Assembly: GCF_018294505.1 (NCBI RefSeq)
Contig: NC_057796.1
Span: 268,906,259 to 268,970,258 of the forward strand
Origin: Triticum aestivum
Taxonomy: Eukaryota > Streptophyta > Magnoliopsida > Poales > Poaceae
Direction of reading: 5' to 3'
DNA length: 64,000 bases
The position numbers and the translations under genes are program-made. This document shows positions 10,070 to 22,692 of this stretch, in pieces (the first letter of the stretch is position 1; each line of letters starts with the position of its first letter). Below the pieces are notes generated by a model. That model did not search any database and was not told where the DNA came from. It was given only the letters and a program-made list of their open reading frames with translations.

Positions 10070-10964
10070 AGGATGCGCTTGTCCGAAATGTGGGGTAAGT
10101 TACGGAAGTACCCCCACCAATTTGTGCTAGGCGGTTCTTTCGGTTCAGGGGTATCACGGGCATTTCGCTTGTCGGGATTTCGCAGGAGGTGGGAGTGTTC
10201 GCGCGTGTTGTATTTGGGATAGCAAGGCGCAGGTTGAGATAGAGGGAGTTTTCGGAGCACAACGAGACAATGAAGTATCTTAAATATTTCGGGGTAACAA
10301 GGCGCAGGTTGAAATTTCTGGACAAGCCTAACGTGTACTGTACCAAATCAATTCACACTTCCTTCGACGAAAAAACAAAAAGAAATCAATTCGCACCACA
10401 CAAGAGAATCAAGTCCCGTGTACTGTACCAAATCAATTCGCACTACAAATGCCATTCAAAACTTTGAATTCATGTTATGTTCAACTAAAATATTTTGCTA
10501 CGTGTATAATGCATGCAACCTGCTACTCAAATGAACGTTTTAGTGCATTCCAAACGTATATAATACCGCTTCAATATGAACTAAATTATAATTCGTTTCT
10601 CTATTTGAATCAGATATGCAATAATGATTGTTGTGAAGTAGAACCATTTGAATTCGTTTCTCTATTTTAACAAGATCTACAATCATCATTATTGTGAAGT
10701 TAAACCATCGTTTGTGTATTATCTTCACATCACTCCACATGATTACTGTCGAGTTAGATATGTACTATGTGTACTATATGAACTCGAACTCAATTTTTTG
10801 AATCCACTTTATGTTGATTTCAAATCACAGTACATTTCAAGATCTAGCTAGATCTTCATAATCTAAACCATGTCTCATGTGTATAATGTGTTTATCACAT
10901 AATGTATGGTGCCCCGGCCCCTACTCCTACAAGTATTTAGATGTGAGTTGCAAACGCCACCTAT
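10070..10964. other. 5' non-coding part of the CACTA-like element or its flank
   Basis: No coding exon is seen. A 13-bp motif AAGGCGCAGGTTG occurs twice (about 10223 and 10300), and GTGTACTGTACCAAATCAAT occurs twice (about 10333 and 10417). The sequence becomes AT-rich after 10440. The end at 10951-10960 (CAAACGCCAC) is the start of the 92-bp repeat that continues after 26419. Confidence 0.45.
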
Positions 10965-12704
10965 TGTTGGGGAACGCAGTATTTCAAAAAAATTACCTAT
11001 GATCACGCAAGATCTATCTAGGAGATGCATAGCAACGAGCGGGGAGAGTGTGTCCATGTACCCTTGTAGACTGAAAGCGGAAGCGTTTAGTAACTCGGTT
11101 GATTTAGTCGAACGTCTTCGCGATCCAACCGATCAAGTACCAAACGCACGACACCTCCGCGATCTGCACACGTTCAGCTCGGTGACGTCCCTCGAACTCT
11201 TTATCCAGCTAAGCCTGAGGGAGAGTTCCGTCAATACGACGGCATGGTGACGGTGATGATGAAGTTACCGGCGCAGGGCTTTGCCTAAGCACTACGACTA
11301 TATGACTGAGGTGTAAAACTGTGGAGGGGGGCACCGCACATGGCTAAGAGATTGTCTGTGGTGTGTTCTACGGGTGCCCTCCCCACGTATATAAAGGAGG
11401 GAGAGGGAGGGAGGCGGCCTAGGGCGCGCCCAAGTAGGAGGAATCCTACTTGGGCCCCTAGTCCAATTCGGCCCCCTACCATGTTTGGACAAGGGGGAAA
11501 GGAAGGAGGGGGGAGGGGAAGGAAGTAGGAGTGCTACTTCATACTTTCCTTTTCCTCCTCTCCTTTCCCTTTCAACCCACGTGGTTGGCCTTACAGGGGC
11601 GAACCAGCCCTTGTGGGCTGGTTTGTTCCCTTACTTGGCCCATTAAGCCCATATATCTTTGTCGGGGGTTGCCTAGAACCCCTTCCGGTGACCCGGTATC
11701 ACCTGGAACACTTTCGGTGTCCAAATACCATCATCCTATATATGAATCTTTACCTCTCGACCATTTCGAGACTCCTCGTCATGTCTGTGATCTCATCCAG
11801 GACTCCGAACAAGCTTTGGTCATCAAATCACATAACTCATAATAGAAATCATCATCGAGCGTTAAGCGTCCGGACCCTACGGGTTCGAGAACTATGTAGA
11901 CATGACCCAGACGCGTCTCCGGTCAATAACCAATAGCGGAACCTGGATGCTCATATTGGCTCCTACATATTCTATGAAGATCTCTATCGGTCAAACCGCA
12001 TAACAACATACGTTGTTCCCTTTGTCATCGGTATGTTACTTGTCCGAGATTCGATCGTCGGTATCATCATACCTAGTTCAATCTCATTACTGGCAAGCCT
12101 CTTTACTCGTTCTGTAATGCATCATCCCATGACTAACTCATTAGTCACATTGCTTGCAAGGCTTATAGTGATGTGCATTACCGAGAGGGCCCAGAGATAC
12201 CTCTCCGATACACGGAATGACAAATCCTAATATCGATCGATGCCAACCCAACAAACACCTTCGGAGACATCTGTAGAGCATCTTTATAATCAGCCAGTTA
12301 CGTTGTGACGTTTGATAGCACACAAGGTGTTCCTCCGGTATTCGGGAGTTGCATAATCTCATAGTCAGAGGAACATGTATAAGTCATGTTGAAAGCAATA
12401 GCAATAAAACTAAATCATCATTATGCTAAGCTAATAGATGGGTCTTGTCCACCACATCATTCTCTAATGATGTGACCCCGTTCATCAAATTACAACACAT
12501 GTCTATGGTCAGGAAACATAACCATCTTTGATTAATGAGCTAGTCCAGTAGAGGCATACTAGGGACACTCTGTTTTGTCTATGTATTCACACATGTACTA
12601 AGTTTCCGGTTAATACAATTCTAGCATGAATAATAAACATTTATCATGATATAAGGAAATATAAATAACAACTTTATTATTGCCTCTAGGGCAAATTTCC
12701 TTCA
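10965..12704 (-). repeat. Copia left LTR (3' LTR of the element)
   Basis: 1740 bp, plus-strand ends TGTTGGGGAACGCAGTATTT and GGGCAAATTTCCTTCA. It is uninterrupted. It pairs with 17767-18343 plus 25303-26419. A TATA-like TATATAAAGGAGG (complement strand relevance uncertain) lies near 11386. Confidence 0.9.
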
Positions 12705-12880
12705 GTCTCCCACTTGCACTAGAGTCAATAATCTAGTTCACATCGCCATGTGATTTAACACCAATAGTTCACATCACCATGTGATTAGTTCACATCGCCA
12801 TGTGACTAATACCCAAAGGGTTTTACTAGAGTCAATAATCTAGTTCACATCGCTATGTGATTAACACCCAAAGAGTACTA
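12705..12880 (-). repeat. Copia polypurine tract and short GTTCACATCGCCATGTGA repeats
   Basis: Directly beside the LTR the plus strand reads GTCTCCCACTTGCAC, whose complement is the polypurine tract that primes second-strand synthesis. The palindromic motif GTTCACATCGCCATGTGA follows in four to five copies at 20-60 bp spacing. This motif cluster is typical of the Angela/WIS group next to the 3' LTR. Confidence 0.7.
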
Positions 12881-13081
12881 AGGTGTGATCATGTTTGCTT
12901 GTGAGAGAAGCTTAGTCAATGGATCTCTCACATTCAGAGTCGTATGTATTTTGCAAATTTTCTATGTCTACAATGCTCTACATGGACCTACTCTAGCTAA
13001 TTGCTCCCACTTTCAATATGTATCCAGATTGAGACTCAGAGTCATCCGGATCTGTGTAAAAGCTTGCATTAGCGTAACTCT

Positions 13082-14182
13082 TTATGACGAACTCTTTATC
13101 ACCTCCATAACTGAGAAACATCTCCTTAGTCTTCTAACAATAATTTTGACTGCTGTCAAGTGATCCACTCCTGGATCATGATCGTACCCCCTTGCCAAAC
13201 TAATGGCAAGGTACAAAATAGGTTTGGTACACAGCATAGCATACTTTATAGAACCTATGGCTGAGGCATAGGGAATGACTTTCATTCTCTTTCTATCTTC
13301 TGCCGTGGTCGTGTTTTGAGTCTTACTCAATTTTACACCTTGCAATACAGCAAGAACTTCTTTGACTGTTCCAATTTGAACTACTTCAAAAATCTTGTCA
13401 AGGTATGTACTCATTGAAAAATCTTATCAAGCGTCATAATCTATCTCTATAGATCTTGATGCCCAATATGTAAGCAGCTTCACCAAGGTCTTTCTTTGAA
13501 AAACTCCGTTCAAACACTCCTTTATGCTTTCCAGAAAATTCTACATAATTTCCGATCAACAATATGTCATTCACATATACTTATCAGAAAGGTTGTAGTG
13601 CTCCCACTCACTTTCTTGTAAATACTGGCTTCACCGCAAGTCTGTATAAAACTATATGCTTTGATCAACTTATCAAAGCGTATATTCCAACTCCGAGATG
13701 CTTGCACCAGTCCATAGATGGATCATTGGAGCTTGCACCTTTTGTTAGCACCTTTAGGATTGACAAAACCTTTTGGTTGTATCATATACAACTCTTCTTT
13801 AATAAATCCATTAAGGAATGCAGTTTTGATATCCATTTGCCAGATTTCATAAAATGTGGCAATTGCTAACATGATTCGGACAGACTTTAAGAATCAATAC
13901 GAGTGAGAAAATCTCATCATAGTCAACATCTTGAATTTCTCAGAAACCCTTTTCGACAAGTCGAGCTTTGTAGATAGTAACATTACTATCAGCGTTTGTC
14001 TTCATCTTGAAGATCCATTTATTCTCACTGGCTTGCCGATCATCAGGAAAGTCCACCAAAGTCCACACTTTGTTCTCATACATGGATTTTATCTCAGATT
14101 TCATAGCCTCAAGCCATCTGTCGGAATCTGGGCTCATCATCGCTTCCTCATAGTTCGCAGGTTCATCATGGTCTAGCAACAT
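13082..14182 (-). pseudogene. Copia reverse transcriptase / RNase H remnant
   Basis: The N-terminal part at 13940-14182 reads SDRWLEAMKSEIKSMYENKV, the usual start of copia reverse transcriptase. The catalytic YVDD box is found at 13566-13577 as Y-V-N-D, so the first catalytic aspartate is changed to asparagine. The C-terminal part at 13082-13414 contains YASAIGSIKYAMLCTKP, the conserved link to RNase H. Stops and frame changes separate these pieces. Reverse transcription from this copy is not possible. It is a decayed copia polymerase, not a host gene. Confidence 0.85.
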
Positions 14183-14562
14183 GACTTCCAGAACAACATT
14201 ACCATACCACTCTGGTGCGGATCATACTCTGGTTGACCTACGAGATTCGGTAGTAACTTGATCTGAAGTTTCATGATCATCATCATTCACTTCCTCACTA
14301 ATTGGTGTAGGCATCACTGGAACTGATTTCAGTGATGAGCTACTTTCCAATTCAAGAGAAGATACAATTACCTCATTAAGTTCTACTTTCCTCCCACTCA
14401 CTTCTTTCGAGAGAAACTCCTTGTCTAGAAAGGATCCACTCTTAGCAACAAAGATCTTGCCTTCGGATCTGTGATAGAAGGTGTACCCAACAGTTTCTTT
14501 TGGGTATCCTATGAAGACGCACTTCTCCGATTTGGGTTTGAGCTTATCAGGCTAAAAATTTT

Positions 14563-15225
14563 TCACATAAGCATTGCAACCCCAAACTTTAAGAAACGAC
14601 AGCTTAGGTTTCTTGCTAAACCACAGTTCATACGGTGTCGTCTCAATGGATTTTTAGATGGTTCCCTATTTAACGTGAATACAGTTGTCTCTAATGCATA
14701 ACCCCAAAAAGATAGTGGTAAATCGGTAAGAGACATCATAGATCGCACCATATCTAATAACGTACGGTTACGACGTTCATACACACCATTACGCTGTGGT
14801 GTTCCACGTGGCGTGAGTTGCGAAACTATTCCACATTGTTTCAATTGAAGGCCAAACTCGTAACTCAAATATTCGCCTCCGCGATCAGATCGTAGAAACT
14901 TTATTTTCTTGTTATGATGATTCTCAACTTCACTTTGAAATTCTTTGAACTTTTCAAATGTTTCAGACTTGTGTTTCATTAAGTAGATATACCCATATCT
15001 GCTCAAATCATCTGTGAAGGTCAGAAAATAACGATAGCCACTGCAAGCCTCAACACTCATCGGACCGCATACATCGGTATGTATTATTTCCAATAAGTCA
15101 GTGGCTCGCTCCATTGTTCCGGAGAACGGAGTCTTAGTCATCTTGCCCATGAGGCATGGTTCACAAGCATCAAGTGATTCATAATCAAGTGATTCCAAAA
15201 GCCCACCAGCATGGAGTTTCTTCAT
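14563..15225 (-). pseudogene. Copia integrase remnant
   Basis: A 220-codon open stretch on the minus strand holds the integrase core. It begins with the end of the zinc-binding region (CEPCLMGKMTKTPF), then the catalytic Asp in IIHTDVCGPM, the second Asp in FLRSDRGGEYLS, and the catalytic Glu in NGVYERRNRTLLDMVRSMM. All three catalytic residues are kept. It is followed by the copia-type FWGYALETTVF segment. This is the best-preserved domain of the element. Upstream, 15222-15443 carries the gag-pre-integrase part in another frame. Confidence 0.85.
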
Positions 15226-15443
15226 GCACTATCATTATTAACCTTGCATCTTTTGGATTTAATATTATGAATATGTGTATCACCACAATCGAGATTCAAT
15301 ACACCATTCACCTTGGGTGTATGACCATAGAATGTTTTATTCATGTAAACAAAATAAAAATTATTCTTTGACTTAAATGAATAACCGGATTGGAATAAAC
15401 ATGATCCAATCATATTATGCTCAACGCAAACACCAAATAACAT
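15222..15443 (-). pseudogene. Copia gag-pre-integrase region remnant
   Basis: The minus-strand frame with CVEHNMIGSCLFQSGYSF and HTPKVNGVLNLDCGDTHIHN lies between the protease and integrase. It overlaps the integrase frame by four bases, consistent with a frameshift in the former polyprotein. Confidence 0.55.
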
Positions 15444-15562
15444 TTATTTTAGGTTCAACACTAATCCCGAAGGTAAAGGGAGTGTGCGATGGTGATCTTA
15501 TCAACCTTGGAATCGCTTCCAACACACATCGTCACCTTGCCCTCAACTAGTCTCTGTTCATT

Positions 15563-15799
15563 TTATAACTTGCGTTTCAAGTTACTAATCATAGCAACTG
15601 AACCAGTATCAAATACCCAGGGGCTACTATCAATACTAGTAAAGTACACATCAATAACATGTATATCATATATACTTTTGTTCACTTTGCCATCCTTCTT
15701 ATCCGCCAAGTATTTGGGGAAGTTCCGCTTCCAGTGACCATTTCCTTTGCAGTAGAAGCACTCAGTTTCAGGCCTGGGTCTAGCTTTGGGATTCTTCAT
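15563..15799 (-). pseudogene. Copia gag zinc knuckle and protease start
   Basis: The frame reads ECFYCKGNGHWKRNFPKYL, a CCHC knuckle of the form C-x2-C-x4-H with the last cysteine replaced (C-x2-C-x4-H-x4-N). Then SSPWVFDTGSVAMISN gives the aspartic protease active site DTGS. Knuckle and protease in one frame match the single gag-pol frame of Angela-type copia elements. Confidence 0.8.
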
Positions 15800-16960
15800 G
15801 GGAGTGGCAACTTGCTGGTCGTTCTTCTTGAAGTTCCCTTTCTTTCCCTTTCCCTTTTACTTGAAACTAGTGGTCTTGTCAACCATCAACACTTGATGCT
15901 TTTCTTGATTTCTACCTTCGCCGATTTCAGCATCGCGAAGAGCTCGGGGAATCGTTTTCGTCATCCCTTGCATATTATAGTTCATCATGAAGTTCCAGTA
16001 ACTTGGTGGTAGTGACTAGAGAACTCTGTCAATCACTGTCTTATCTGGAAGATTAACTCCCACTTGATTCAAGCTATTGTAGTACTCAAACACTCTGAGC
16101 ACATGCTCACTGGTTGAGCTATTCTCCTCCATCTTGTAGGCAAAAATACTTGTTAGAGGTCTCATACCTCTCGACTCGGGCACGAGTCTGAAATACCAAT
16201 TTCAACTCTTGGAACATCTCATATGCTCCATGGTGTTTTAGAACATTTTTGAAGTCCCGGTTCTAAGCCGTAAATCATGGTGCACTAAACTATCAAGTAG
16301 TCATCATACCGAGCTTGTCAAATGTTCATAACGTCTGCATTTGCTCCTGCAATAGTTCTGTCACCTAGCGGTGCATCAAGGACATAATTCTTCTGTGCAG
16401 CAATGAGGATAATCCTTAGATCATGGACCTAGTCCGCATCATTGCTACTATCAACTTTCAACTAAGTTTTCTCTAGGAACATATCATAATAAAACGGGGA
16501 AGCTATACGCGAGCAATTGATCTACAACATAGATATGCAAATACTATCAGGACTAAGTTCATGATAAATTTAAGTTCAACTAATCATATTACCTAAGAAC
16601 TCCCACTTGGATAGACATCCCTCTAGTCGTCTAAATGATCACATGATCCATATCAACTAAACCATGTCCGATCATCACGTGAGAAGGAGTACCTTTCAAT
16701 GGTGAACATCACTATGTTGATCATATCTACTATATGATTCACGTTCGACCTTTTCGGTCTCAGTGTTCCGAGGCCATATCTGCATATGATAGGCTCGTCA
16801 AGTTTAACCCGAGTATTCTGCATGTGCAAAACTGGCTTGCATCCGTTGTATGTGAACGTAGAGCTTATCACACCCGATCATCACGTGGTGTCTCAGCACG
16901 AAGAACTGTCGCAATGGTGCATACTCAGGGAGAACACTTATACCTTGAAATTTTAATAAG
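15800..16960 (-). pseudogene. Copia gag N-terminal remnant
   Basis: The minus strand should encode the rest of gag here. Short pieces are open but stops and frame changes are frequent and I cannot join one reliable frame. The 16600-16960 part is the leader between the gag start and the primer site. Confidence 0.5.
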
Positions 16961-17753
16961 GATCGTCTCATAATGCTACCATCGTACTAAGCAAAATAAG
17001 ATGCACAAAAGATAAACATCACATGCAATCAAAATATGTGACATGATATGGCCATCATCATCTTGTGCCTTTGATCTCCATCTCCAAAGTACCGTCATGA
17101 TCTCCATCGTCACCGGCATGACACCATGATCTCCATCATCTTGATCTTTATCAACGTGTCGTCACATGGTCGTCTCGCCAACTATTGCTTTTGCAACTAT
17201 TGCTATCGCATAGCGATAAAGTAAAGCAATTATATGGCGCTTGCATCTTATGCAATAAAGAGACAACCATAAGGCTCCTGCCAGTTGCTGATAACTTCTA
17301 CAAAACATGATCATCTCATACAACAATTTATATATCATCACGTCTTGACCATATCACATCACAACAGGCCACACAAAAACAAGTTAGACATCCTCTACTT
17401 TGTTGTTGCAAGTTTTACATGGCCGCTACGGGCTTCTAGCAAGAACGTTCTTACCTACGCATCAAAACCACAATGATTTTTCGTCAAGTGTGTTGTTTTA
17501 ACCTTCAACAAGGACCGGGCGTAGTCAAACTCAATTCAACTCAAGTTGGAGAAACAGACACCCGCCAGCCACCTGTGTGCAAATCACGTCAGTCGAACCA
17601 GTCTCATGAACGTGGTCATGTAATGTCGGTCTAGGCCGCTTCATCCAACAATATCGCCGAATCGAAGTAAGACGTTGCTGGTAAGCAGATGACCATTATC
17701 GCCCACAACTCTTTGTGTTCTACTCGTGCATATAACATCTACGCATAAACCTG
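16960..17753 (-). other. Copia untranslated leader
   Basis: This is the stretch between the gag start and the primer binding site on the minus strand. It holds no gene and contains several ATCATC-type short repeats (17050-17160). Confidence 0.5.
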
Positions 17754-17765
17754 GCTCTGATACCA
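17754..17765 (-). promoter_or_regulatory. Copia primer binding site (initiator tRNA-Met)
   Basis: The minus strand reads TGGTATCAGAGC, complementary to the 3' end of plant initiator tRNA-Met, one base from the LTR. It fixes the orientation of the element. Confidence 0.9.
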
Positions 17766-18343
17766 CTGTTGGGGAATGCAGTATTTTTTTGAATTTTTTT
17801 ACCTATGATCACACAAGATCTATCTAGGAGATGCATAGCGACTAGTGGGGAGAGTGTGTCCACGTACCCTCGTAGACCGAAAGCGGAAGCGTTGAGTAAC
17901 GCGGTTGATGTAGTCGAACGTCTTCGTGATCCAACCGATCAAGTACCAAACGCATGGCACCTCCGCGATATGCACACGTTCAGCTTGGTGATGTCCCTCG
18001 AACTCTTGATCTAGCTGAGGCCGAGGGAGAGTTCCGTCAGCACGATGGCGTGGTGACGGTGATGATGAAGTTACCGGCGCATGGCTTCGCCTAAGCACTA
18101 CGACGATATGACCGAGGTGTAAAACTATGGAGGGGGGCACCGCACATTGCTAAGAGATTGTCTGTTGTGTGTTCTAGGGGTGCCCTCCCCACGTATATAA
18201 AGGAGGGAGAGGGAGGGAGGCAGCCTAGGGCGCGCCCAAGTAGGAGGAATCCTACTTGGGCCCCTAGTCGAATTCGGCCCCCCTACCATATTTGGACAAG
18301 GGGGAAAGGAAGGAGGGGGGAGGGGAAGGAAGTAGGAGTCCTA

Positions 18344-19927
18344 TGCTACCTCTTGAGCATGCGTTGGTTTTCCCTTGAAGAGGAAAGGGTGATGCATCAA
18401 AGTAGTGTAAGTATTTCCCTCGGTTTTTGAGAACCAAGGTATCAATCAAGTAGGAGACTACATGCAAATCGCCTAGTACCTGCACAAACAATCAAGAACC
18501 TTGCAACCAACGCGATAAAGGGGTTGTCAATCCCTTCACGGCCACTTGCAAAAGTGAGATCTGATAAAGATAATAGGATAAATATTTTTGGTATTTTGTT
18601 GTATAGATTGGAAAGTAAAGATTGCAAAATAAACGGCGAAAGAAATTGGCAAGTTGACGATAAACTAATATGATGTAAAATACACCCGGGGGCCATAGGT
18701 TTCACTAGTGGCTTCTCTCATGTTAGCATATATTTCGGTGGGTGAAAAAATTACTGCCGAGCAATTGATAGAAAAGCGCATAGTTATTAGAATATCTAGG
18801 CATGATCATGAACATAGGAATCACGTCCGTGTCAAATAGACCAAAACGATTCTGCATCTACTACTATTACTCCACACATCGACCGCTATCTAGCTTGCAT
18901 CTAGAGTATTAAGTTCATAAGAACAGAGTAACGCATTAAGCAAGATGACATGATGTAGATGGATAAACTCAAGCAATATGATATAAACCCCATCTTTTAA
19001 TCCTCGATAGCAATAATACAATACGTGCCTTGCTGCCCCTGCTGTTACTGGGAAAGGACACCGCAAGATTGAACCCAAAGTTAAGCACTTTTCCCATTGC
19101 AAGAAAGATCAATCTAGTAGGCCAAACTAAACCGATAAATCAAAGAGACTTGCAAAGATATCAAATCATGCATATAAGAATTCAGAGAAGAATCAAATAT
19201 TGTTCATAGATAATCTTGATCATAAACCCACAATTCATCGAATCTTGGCAAACGCACCACAAAAAGTGTTACATCGAATAGATCTCCAAGAACATCGAGG
19301 AAAACTTTGTATTGAGAACCAAAGAGAGAGAAGAATCCATCTAGCTAATAACTATGGACTCGAAGGTCTGTGGTAAACTACTCACACATCATCGGGGAGG
19401 CTATGGTGTTGATGTAGAAGCCCTCCGTGGTCGAATCCCCCTCCGGCAAATTGCCGGAAAAGGCCCCAAGATGGGATCTCACGGGTACAGAAGGTTGCGA
19501 CGGTGGAAAAGTGGTTTTGTGGCTCCCCAGGATGTTTTCAGGGTATAAGAGTATATATAGGCGAAAGAAGTAGGTTGGTGGAGCTACGAGGGGCCCACGA
19601 GGGTGGGGGCACGCCTACCCCCTGGCGCGCCCTCCTGCCTCGTGGCCGCCTCGTTGCGTCTCTGACTTCCACTCCAAGTCTCCTGTATTGCGTTTGTTCC
19701 AAGAAAGATCCTCGCGGAGGTTTCGTTCCGTTTGGATTCCGTTTGATATTCCTTTTCTGCAAAACACTGAAATAGGCAAAAAAACAGCAACTGGCACTGG
19801 GCCTTCGGTTGATAGGTTAGTCCCAAAAATAATATAAAAGAGCATATTAAAGCCCATTAAACATCCAAAACAGATAATATAATAGCATGGAACGATAAAA
19901 AATTATAGATACGTTGGAGACGTATCA
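18344..19927 (-). repeat. Gypsy-type left LTR (3' LTR)
   Basis: 1584 bp with ends TGCTACCTC and CGTATCA. Next to it the plus strand reads ACATCCCCAAGCTT, the complement of a polypurine tract AAGCTTGGGGATGT. Confidence 0.9.
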
Positions 19928-22690
19928 ACATCCCCAAGCTTAATTCCTGCTCGTCCTCGACTTTGTAAATGATAAAAACAGAATTTTTGATGTGGAATGC
20001 TACCTAACATAATTTTCAATGTGATTTTCTTTATTGTGGCATGAATGTTCAGATCTGAAAGATTCAAGACAAAAGTTTAATATTGACATAAAAATAATAA
20101 TACTTCAATCATACTAATAAAGCAATCATGTCTTCTCAAAATAACATGGCCAAAGAAAGTTATCCCTACAAAATCATATAGTCTAGCTATGCTCTATCTT
20201 CATCACACAAAGTATTTAATCATGCACAACCCCGATGACATGCCAAGCAATTGTTTCATACTATTGATGTTCTCAAACCTTTTCAACTTTCACGCAATAC
20301 ATGAGTGTGAGCCATGGACATAGCACTATAGGTGGAATAGAATGGTGGTTGTTGAGAAGACAAAAAGGAGAAGATAGTCTCACATCAACTAGGCCTATCA
20401 ACGGGCTACGGAGATGCCCATCAATAGATATCAATGTGAGTGAGTAGGGATTTCCATGCAACGGATGCACTAGAGCTATAAGTGTATGAAATCTCAACAA
20501 AAGAAACTAAGTGGGTGTGCATCCAACTCACTTGCTCACGAAGACCTAGGGCATTTTGAGGAAGCCCATCATTGGAATATACAAGCCAAGTTCTATAATG
20601 AAAAATTCCACTAGTATATGAAAGTGACAAAATAAGAGACTCTCTATCATGAAGATCATGGTGCTACTTTGAAGCACAAGTGTGGAAAAGGATAGTAACA
20701 TTGTCCCTTCTCTCTTTTTCTCTCATCATTTTTTGGGTGGGCTTCTTTGGCCTCTTTTTTAATTTGGGCTTCTTTGGCCTCTTTAATTTTTTTTTCGTCC
20801 GGAGTCTCATCCCAACTTATGGGGGAATCACAGTCTCCATCACCCATTCCTCACATGGGACAATGCTCTAATAATGAAGATCATCACACTTTTATTTACT
20901 TACAACTCAAGAATTACAACTCGATACTTAGAACAAATATGACTCTATGTGAATGCCTCTGGCGGTGTACCGGGATATGCAATGAATCAAGACTGACATG
21001 TACGAATGATGAATGGTGGCCTTGCCACAAATACAATGTCAACTACATGATCTTGCAAAGCAATATGACAATGATGGAGCGTGTCATAATAAACGGAATG
21101 GTGGAAAGTTGCATGGCAATATATCTCAGAATGGCTATGGAAATGCCATGATAGGTAGGTATGGTGGCTGTTTTTAGGAAGGTATATGGTGGGTGTATGA
21201 TACCGATGAAAGGTGTGCGGTATTAGAGAGGCTAGCAATGGTGGAAGGGTGAGAGTGCGTATAATCCATGGACTCAATATTAGTCCTAAAGAACTCACAT
21301 ACTTATTGCAAAAATCTATTAGTTATCTAAACGAAGTACTACGCGCATGCTCCTAGGGGGATAGATTGGTAGGAAAATACCATCGCTCGTCCCCGACCGC
21401 CACTCATAAGGAAGACAATCAATAAATAAATCATGCTCTGACTTCATCACACAACGGTTCACCATACGTGCATGCTACGGGAATCACAAACTTTAAGTCA
21501 AATATCTCTCAAATTCACAACTACTCAACTAGCATGACTCTAATATCACCATCTTCATATCTCAAAACAATCATAAGGAATCAAACTTCTCATAGTATTC
21601 AATGCACTTTATATGATAGTTTTTATTATACCCATCTTGGATGCTCATCATATTAGGACTAATTTTATAGCCAAAGCAAATTACCATGCTGTTCTAAAAG
21701 ACTCAAAATAATATAAGTGAAGCATGAGAGATCAATAATTTCTATAAAATAAAACCACCACCGTGCTCTAAAAAGATATAAGCGAAGCACTAGAGCAAAA
21801 TTATCTAGCTCAAAAGATATAAGTGAAGCACATAGAGTATTCTAATAAATTCCGATTCATGTGTGTCTCTCCCAAAAGGTGTGTACAGAAAGGATGATTG
21901 TGGTAATCTAAAAAGCAAAGACTCAAATCATACAAGACGCTCCAAGCAAACCACATATCATGTAGTGAATAAAAATATAGCCTCAAGTAAAGTTACCGAT
22001 AGACGAAGACGAAAGAGGGGATGCCTTCCGGGGGCATCCCCAAGCTTAGGCTTTTGGTTGTCCTTGAATTTACCTTGGGGTGCCTTGGGCATCCCCAAGC
22101 TTAGGCTCTTAAACAGAAAATCTCATGAGCTTTGTTAGTGTAAGAAAACAAACCACCACTTTAAGGTACTGTAATGAACTCATTCTTTATTTGTGTTAAA
22201 CCTACTATATTCCAACATCTCTATGGTTCATACCCCCCGATACTAGCCATAGATTCATCAAAATAAGCAAACAACACACGAAAAACAGAATCTGTCAAAA
22301 ACAGAACTATCTGTAGTAATCTGTATCAAACGTATACTTCTGGAACTCCAAAAATTCTGAAATAAATTGGTGGACGTGAGGAATTTAGCTATTAATCATC
22401 TTCAAAAGAATCAACCTAAATGCACTCCCCAGTAAAAAATGGCAGCTAATCTCGGGAGCGCTAAAGTTTCTGTTTTTTACAGCAAGATCGCAAAGACTTC
22501 ACCCAAGTCTTCCCACAGGTTCTACTTGGCACAAAAACTAGTTAAAACATAAAACCACATCTAATCAGAGGCTAGATGAATTATTTATTACTAAACAGGA
22601 ACAAAAAGCAAAGAACAAAAATAAAATTGGGTTGCCTCACAACAAGCGCTATCGTTTAACGCCCGTAGCTTGGCATAAAAACAAGAATAG
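19928..22690 (-). other. Gypsy-type element, non-coding internal part
   Basis: No pol domain is found between the polypurine tract and the gag frame. There is a pair of CATCCCCAAGCTTAGGCT copies at about 22033-22053 and 22089-22107, and a field of AAGATATAAG(C/T)GAAGCA repeats at 21700-21835. Pol has been replaced or lost, as in known non-autonomous Triticeae elements. Confidence 0.6.
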
Positions 22691-22692
22691 AT

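Larger units (their letters stand above)
2691..10964 (-). mobile_element. CACTA-like DNA transposon (one terminus seen), interrupted by the copia element
   Basis: CACTA elements move by cut and paste and make 3-bp target duplications. The terminus at 2691 reads TACTACAAAAAATACACTTCC, one base different from the usual CACTACAA start, and is preceded by TGT. A subterminal inverted pair (TTCCGTGATGATA near 2709, TATCATCACGGAA near 2844) follows, then a dense GGCCC repeat field, as known for the binding zone of CACTA transposases. The gene inside is read on the minus strand from about 9.96 to 4.2 kb. I found no matching TTTTGTAGTG end in the window. The right border given here is the copia insertion site; flanking DNA may continue after 26419. 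The family resembles Triticeae Caspar-type elements from memory, unverified. Confidence 0.55.
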
